Source of the DNA: QHXQ01 sp036389375
Lineage (GTDB): Bacteria; Acidobacteriota; Blastocatellia; Pyrinomonadales; Pyrinomonadaceae
Reading direction: 5' to 3'
Length of the DNA: 54,210 nucleotides
Assembly: GCA_036389375.1 (NCBI GenBank)
Contig: DASVQA010000229.1
Location: forward strand, 1 to 54,210
Part shown: positions 51,050-54,210 of the stretch, in pieces
Numbering within the stretch: the stretch's first letter is position 1
Layout: each line of letters opens with the position of its first letter
Made by a program: the position numbers and the translations under genes
Notes under the pieces: model-generated
What the model saw: the letters and a program-made list of their open reading frames with translations, nothing else
The model's database searches: none
What the model was told of the DNA's origin: nothing

Positions 51050-53122
51050 TTATTTCAGCTTCCGGTCAAAGAAATCCGCCGCCGCCTGATAAGCGCGCAG
51101 CCAGTCCTGATGCCGGAGAAAGTCGTGTATCTCGTCAGGGAAGATGAGTTGCTCAAACTCGACGTGCTGTTCGCGCAGCCGGCGCACGAGCAGCACGGTC
51201 TGGCTAAAGGCAACGTTGCGGTCGTCGTCGCCATGAATCAGCAGCACGGGCGAGCGCCACTTGTTGACCGCAGAGATGGGCGACGACTCGCGCGCCAGCT
51301 TCGCGCGTTCAGCCGAGTCGAGCGGCACGCGCAGCCCCGCCACCGTCTGACTCCAATCGTGTACGCCGTGCAGGTCAACGCCCGCCGCGAACAGGTCGGA
51401 ATCGCGCGCCAGCCCCAACGCCGTCAGATAGCCGCCGTAGGAGCCGCCCCACAGCCCTATGCGTTTGCCATCCACGTCGTCGCGCCCGCGCAGGAATCTG
51501 CCCGCCGCGACGATGTCCTGATACTCCGAAGCCCCGCGTGCGCCGCGATGCTGCGCCTCGCGGAACGCGCGCCCGTAGCCGATGCCGCTGCGATAGTTGA
51601 CGGAAAGCACCGCGTAGCCGCGACTGGCGAGATACTGATTGAAGGCGTAGCTGTTGTGATAATAGTAGAGATAGTGCCAGCCGAGGAGCATCTGCCGCAC
51701 AGGCCCGCCATGCATGAAGACAACGGCCGGGAGTCGCCCCGAAGCGTTGCGCGGCTTGAAGAGTTGGCCGTGAATCTCCGTGCCGTCCGCCGCTTTGAAG
51801 ATGACCTGTTCAGGCGCGACGAGTTGGGCGGCCGGGAAATCTGCGGGCAGCGCCTCCGGTGCAAGCGGGCGCATGCCTGAGCCATCGAGGTTGGCGATGT
51901 AAGGCAGAAACGGATCGCGCGCCGTCGAATGGAAGAAGACGAGTTGCCGGCCGCCGCCGACCACGCGCGGCTCCATCTCGATGCCTTCACCGCTCGTCAC
52001 AGCGGTCAGCGCACCGCCGTCAACCGCGACGCGCCAGAGATGACGACGATCAACGTCTTCCCTGTTCGCGGCGAAGATGATCGTGCGGTTGTCGGGCGTG
52101 TAGGTGATGTGTTCGACTTCGTAGTTGCCCGGCGTCAGCAGCACCGCGTCGCCGCCCCGCGCCGGGATCGAATAGACGTGCGCCCAGCCGTCGCGCTCCG
52201 AGCGAAAGACGATGCGGTCGCCCGCGACCCAGCGGAAGAACTCGTCATCGCCGAAGCCTGAGAACGAGTCCAACTCGCTCTGCCCCGATTGCCAGATCTG
52301 TTGCCCCGCCCCCGTCTGCGCGTCCACGACCCAGATGCCCCAGGGCGTGATGCGTTCGCGGTCGGCCGAATAAGTGTCGGTGACGTTGTAGAGGCGTATG
52401 AAGGCGAGCCGGCGCGAGTCGGGCGACCAGCGCGGCGCAACGTCTCGATCCACGCTCGGCTGCAAGACGCGCAAGCGGCCGGCGCGCGGCTCGAAGATCG
52501 AGATGAAGCTGTGGTCGCCGCGCGCGGAGACGAACGCGAGCATCGTCCCATCGGGCGACCAGACGGGCGCGCCGACGCTCCCGCGCATCTCGAAAAGTTT
52601 ACGCTCCTTGCCGCCCTGCACCGGCACAAGCCACGCGTGGTCGTCGCGGCCGAACACGACCGCATCGCCCGTCGGCGTAAACATCGGGTCTGAGCCTTCG
52701 GCGAGCCGCCGCGTCGCGCCCGTGCGCGTGTCCGCGAGCCAGATCTCTTGCTGTGCGCCCGCCGGATCGGTCGTCGGGTTCGGCACTTCGCCCGCCTGAT
52801 TCTTGTCGCCGCCGCGCACGTAGACGATCTGTGTGCCGTCGGGCGAGAACCTGAGCGCCGTTAGCTCCTGCCCGTCGTCTGCCGTGTAGCGCGTCAGTTG
52901 GCGGGCGCGGAAGGTGGGCGCGCCGGCGAGCCAGATGTTGCGCCGGCCCTGCGCGTCAAAGACCCAAGCATACTTGTCGCCGGCGCGCGTGACCGTCGGC
53001 TCGGAGGGAAACGGCGCGCTCAGCACCTGTTCGAGCGTGAAGCTTTGCGCCCGCGCGCCCGCCGACAGACCGCCGAGAATGAGCAGACACAGGCTGAGGC
53101 GCAGACTCCGTGTGCGAAGCAT
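51050..53122 (-). CDS. Secreted S9-family peptidase (DPP-like)
   Basis: 690 aa. Signal peptide (LRLSLCLLILGGLSAGARAQ). Propeller ~30-430 with PD40-like repeats (VWSPDGTMLAFVSARG, APRWSPDSRRLAFI). Hydrolase domain: GGSYGGYLTALG (Ser near 560), HGDDDRNVAF (Asp near 631) and PDEIHDFLRH (His near 665). It releases short peptides in the periplasm or medium. Its ATG lies 215 bp from the divergent GNAT gene. Confidence 0.93.
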   Translation of the reverse strand: MLRTRSLRLSLCLLILGGLSAGARAQSFTLEQVLSAPFPSEPTVTRAGDKYAWVFDAQGRRNIWLAGAPTFRARQLTRYTADDGQELTALRFSPDGTQIVYVRGGDKNQAGEVPNPTTDPAGAQQEIWLADTRTGATRRLAEGSDPMFTPTGDAVVFGRDDHAWLVPVQGGKERKLFEMRGSVGAPVWSPDGTMLAFVSARGDHSFISIFEPRAGRLRVLQPSVDRDVAPRWSPDSRRLAFIRLYNVTDTYSADRERITPWGIWVVDAQTGAGQQIWQSGQSELDSFSGFGDDEFFRWVAGDRIVFRSERDGWAHVYSIPARGGDAVLLTPGNYEVEHITYTPDNRTIIFAANREDVDRRHLWRVAVDGGALTAVTSGEGIEMEPRVVGGGRQLVFFHSTARDPFLPYIANLDGSGMRPLAPEALPADFPAAQLVAPEQVIFKAADGTEIHGQLFKPRNASGRLPAVVFMHGGPVRQMLLGWHYLYYYHNSYAFNQYLASRGYAVLSVNYRSGIGYGRAFREAQHRGARGASEYQDIVAAGRFLRGRDDVDGKRIGLWGGSYGGYLTALGLARDSDLFAAGVDLHGVHDWSQTVAGLRVPLDSAERAKLARESSPISAVNKWRSPVLLIHGDDDRNVAFSQTVLLVRRLREQHVEFEQLIFPDEIHDFLRHQDWLRAYQAAADFFDRKLK

Positions 53123-53337
53123 TTAAGACCTCCGAGCGCAAGTTGAAGTGGATCGAGCGGGGGGTTGGCCCAAGACCTGTGCGACCTGACGAGCGGGGCC
53201 GCAAAGTTCATCGTCCTTCTGTTATAAACTTAAAACGCAAACGGGAATTGATGTTGCAATCTTATACGCTCTCCGGCGCAGTCTTTCAACCCTGAAATGC
53301 TGACCCGCCGCGAGCGCGCAAAGGCCAAGCGGAGCAG

Positions 53338-54210
53338 ATGATGTCCACAGTCCATTATCGTCCGGCGCAGGCGGCCGACCTGCCCGCCGCCATCGAACTC
53401 TTCCTCGCCGCCGTTGCGGACATGTTCGCCCGGCATCAGATCAAACAGCCCTTGCCGCCACGCGCCGCGCTCGACCTGATGTGGCCGCACATACTCAAGA
53501 CCGGCCTCTTCTACGTCGCGGAAGCCGACGGCCGACTCGTCGCCATCTGCCACGCCATCGTGCGCGACCGGCTCTGGTTTCTCTCAGGTTTCTGGACGCG
53601 CACCGATCTTGTCAGCAAAGGCGTGGGCGGCCCGCTCCTGCGCCGCGTCATGCACGAGGGCGCGCGCGCAGGCGCAGACACCTTCTTCGTCTGGTCGTCG
53701 CCGGACGAGACCGCCATCTCGACCTACCTGAAGGCCGGGATGCTGCCCGGCTATCAACTGTTCACGTTCGCGGGCGCGCCCACCGGGTTGCCGGCTGCGC
53801 CCGAAGGTTACGAGGTCGAACCGCTGACGTTAGACGTGGCCTGCGCGCTCGACGCGGAGATACGCGCGACGCGGCGCGAAGTGGATCATCGCTTCTGGCT
53901 GGCCCAGCCGCACCTTGTCGCGCGGCAGGTTATACGCAACGGCCGGCCCGCCGGTTACTTCTACACGCAGGGCGACGCGGTTGGCCCGCTCGGCTGGTCT
54001 GCGCCTGAAGATGCAGCGGCGCTCCTCGCCTGCGCCTGCCAGACGGCGGCCCGCGCGACCGGCACGATCAGCCTGCGCGTGCCCGGCATCAATCACACCG
54101 CGCTCCGCTTTGCGTTGGCACATGGGCTACGCCTGACCGCAAGCAGTTCGCACCTGTTTACGAGTGCGCCCTTCGGCCGGCTAGAGCAATACATCCCGTC
54201 AGGCCCGTCG
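53338..54210 (+). CDS. GNAT-family N-acetyltransferase, 3' partial
   Basis: At least 290 codons, open to the right edge with no stop. The first half has a GNAT pattern: VHYRPAQAADLPAAIELF (N-terminal strand and helix), VAEADGRLVAICHAIVRDRLWFLSGFWT, and VSKGVGGPLLRRVMHEGARAG, which fits the acetyl-CoA pyrophosphate loop. The second half (GYFYTQGDAVGPLGWSAP, ISLRVPGINHTALRFALAHGL) looks like a degenerate second GNAT domain. The substrate is unknown. ATGs at 53338 and 53341 are both possible starts. Confidence 0.75.
   Translation, partial: MMSTVHYRPAQAADLPAAIELFLAAVADMFARHQIKQPLPPRAALDLMWPHILKTGLFYVAEADGRLVAICHAIVRDRLWFLSGFWTRTDLVSKGVGGPLLRRVMHEGARAGADTFFVWSSPDETAISTYLKAGMLPGYQLFTFAGAPTGLPAAPEGYEVEPLTLDVACALDAEIRATRREVDHRFWLAQPHLVARQVIRNGRPAGYFYTQGDAVGPLGWSAPEDAAALLACACQTAARATGTISLRVPGINHTALRFALAHGLRLTASSSHLFTSAPFGRLEQYIPSGPS

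Overview
The window is a GC-rich (roughly 60-65 % by eye), densely coded bacterial chromosome segment. No phage, plasmid, insertion sequence or CRISPR array was seen. The gene families suggest an Acidobacteriota member, possibly of the Blastocatellia type. Pointers are secreted PD40/TolB propeller proteins with Calx-beta and DUF4214 domains, a tricorn-like protease, a VPS10/BNR-repeat giant protein, paired S9 peptidases, and an HprK-RapZ-EIIA-HPr-EI cluster without sugar permeases. This placement is inference from gene content only.

Layout. 1-5.3 kb: a 5'-truncated surface protein, an NfeD-like membrane protein, proline dehydrogenase, a small membrane protein and an HD-domain protein. 5.4-10.9 kb: a plus-strand heme operon (hemX-like, hemA, hemC, hemD) ending in an NtrC-type response regulator. 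10.9-16.9 kb: a tricorn-like protease, an iPGM-like metalloenzyme and an MFS transporter. 16.9-19 kb: a zinc-ribbon protein, a TPR protein, a ribbon-helix-helix protein and the RNase P RNA gene. 19-24.3 kb: a three-gene co-translated operon (DUF11-type surface protein, small bitopic protein, CPBP-like membrane protein with altered active site), then a polysaccharide export protein. 24.6-30.5 kb: hprK, rapZ, a zinc-ribbon gene, EIIA, HPr and EI, with apt and acylphosphatase upstream. 30.5-34.2 kb: HemQ-like protein, a Rieske / cytochrome b-c fusion / cytochrome c set, and tRNA-Arg(UCG).

34.3-44.5 kb is a concentrated DNA-repair island. It holds an EEP nuclease, a nucleotidyltransferase, a stand-alone LigD 3'-phosphoesterase, a 65-aa conserved small protein, a LigD phosphoesterase-polymerase fusion lacking its ligase domain, a family 4 uracil-DNA glycosylase, a separate ATP-dependent DNA ligase, RNase HII, an AlkA-like HhH glycosylase and endonuclease III. 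Together these could process ends, fill with ribo- or deoxynucleotides, seal, and excise ribonucleotides and damaged bases. 44.5-54.2 kb carries PsuG, a 1112-aa VPS10-like secreted protein, two secreted S9 peptidases and a GNAT gene that runs off the end.

Two threads stand out. First, five spacers carry the same architecture: short runs of a 7-bp unit facing their inverted copy, with a different unit in each spacer. These may be an undescribed repeat family. Second, several recognisable enzymes have changed signature residues: RapZ Walker A Lys to Met, cytochrome b lacking one heme-ligand His and the PEWY motif, RNase HII GRG to GMA, and CPBP EE to QQ.
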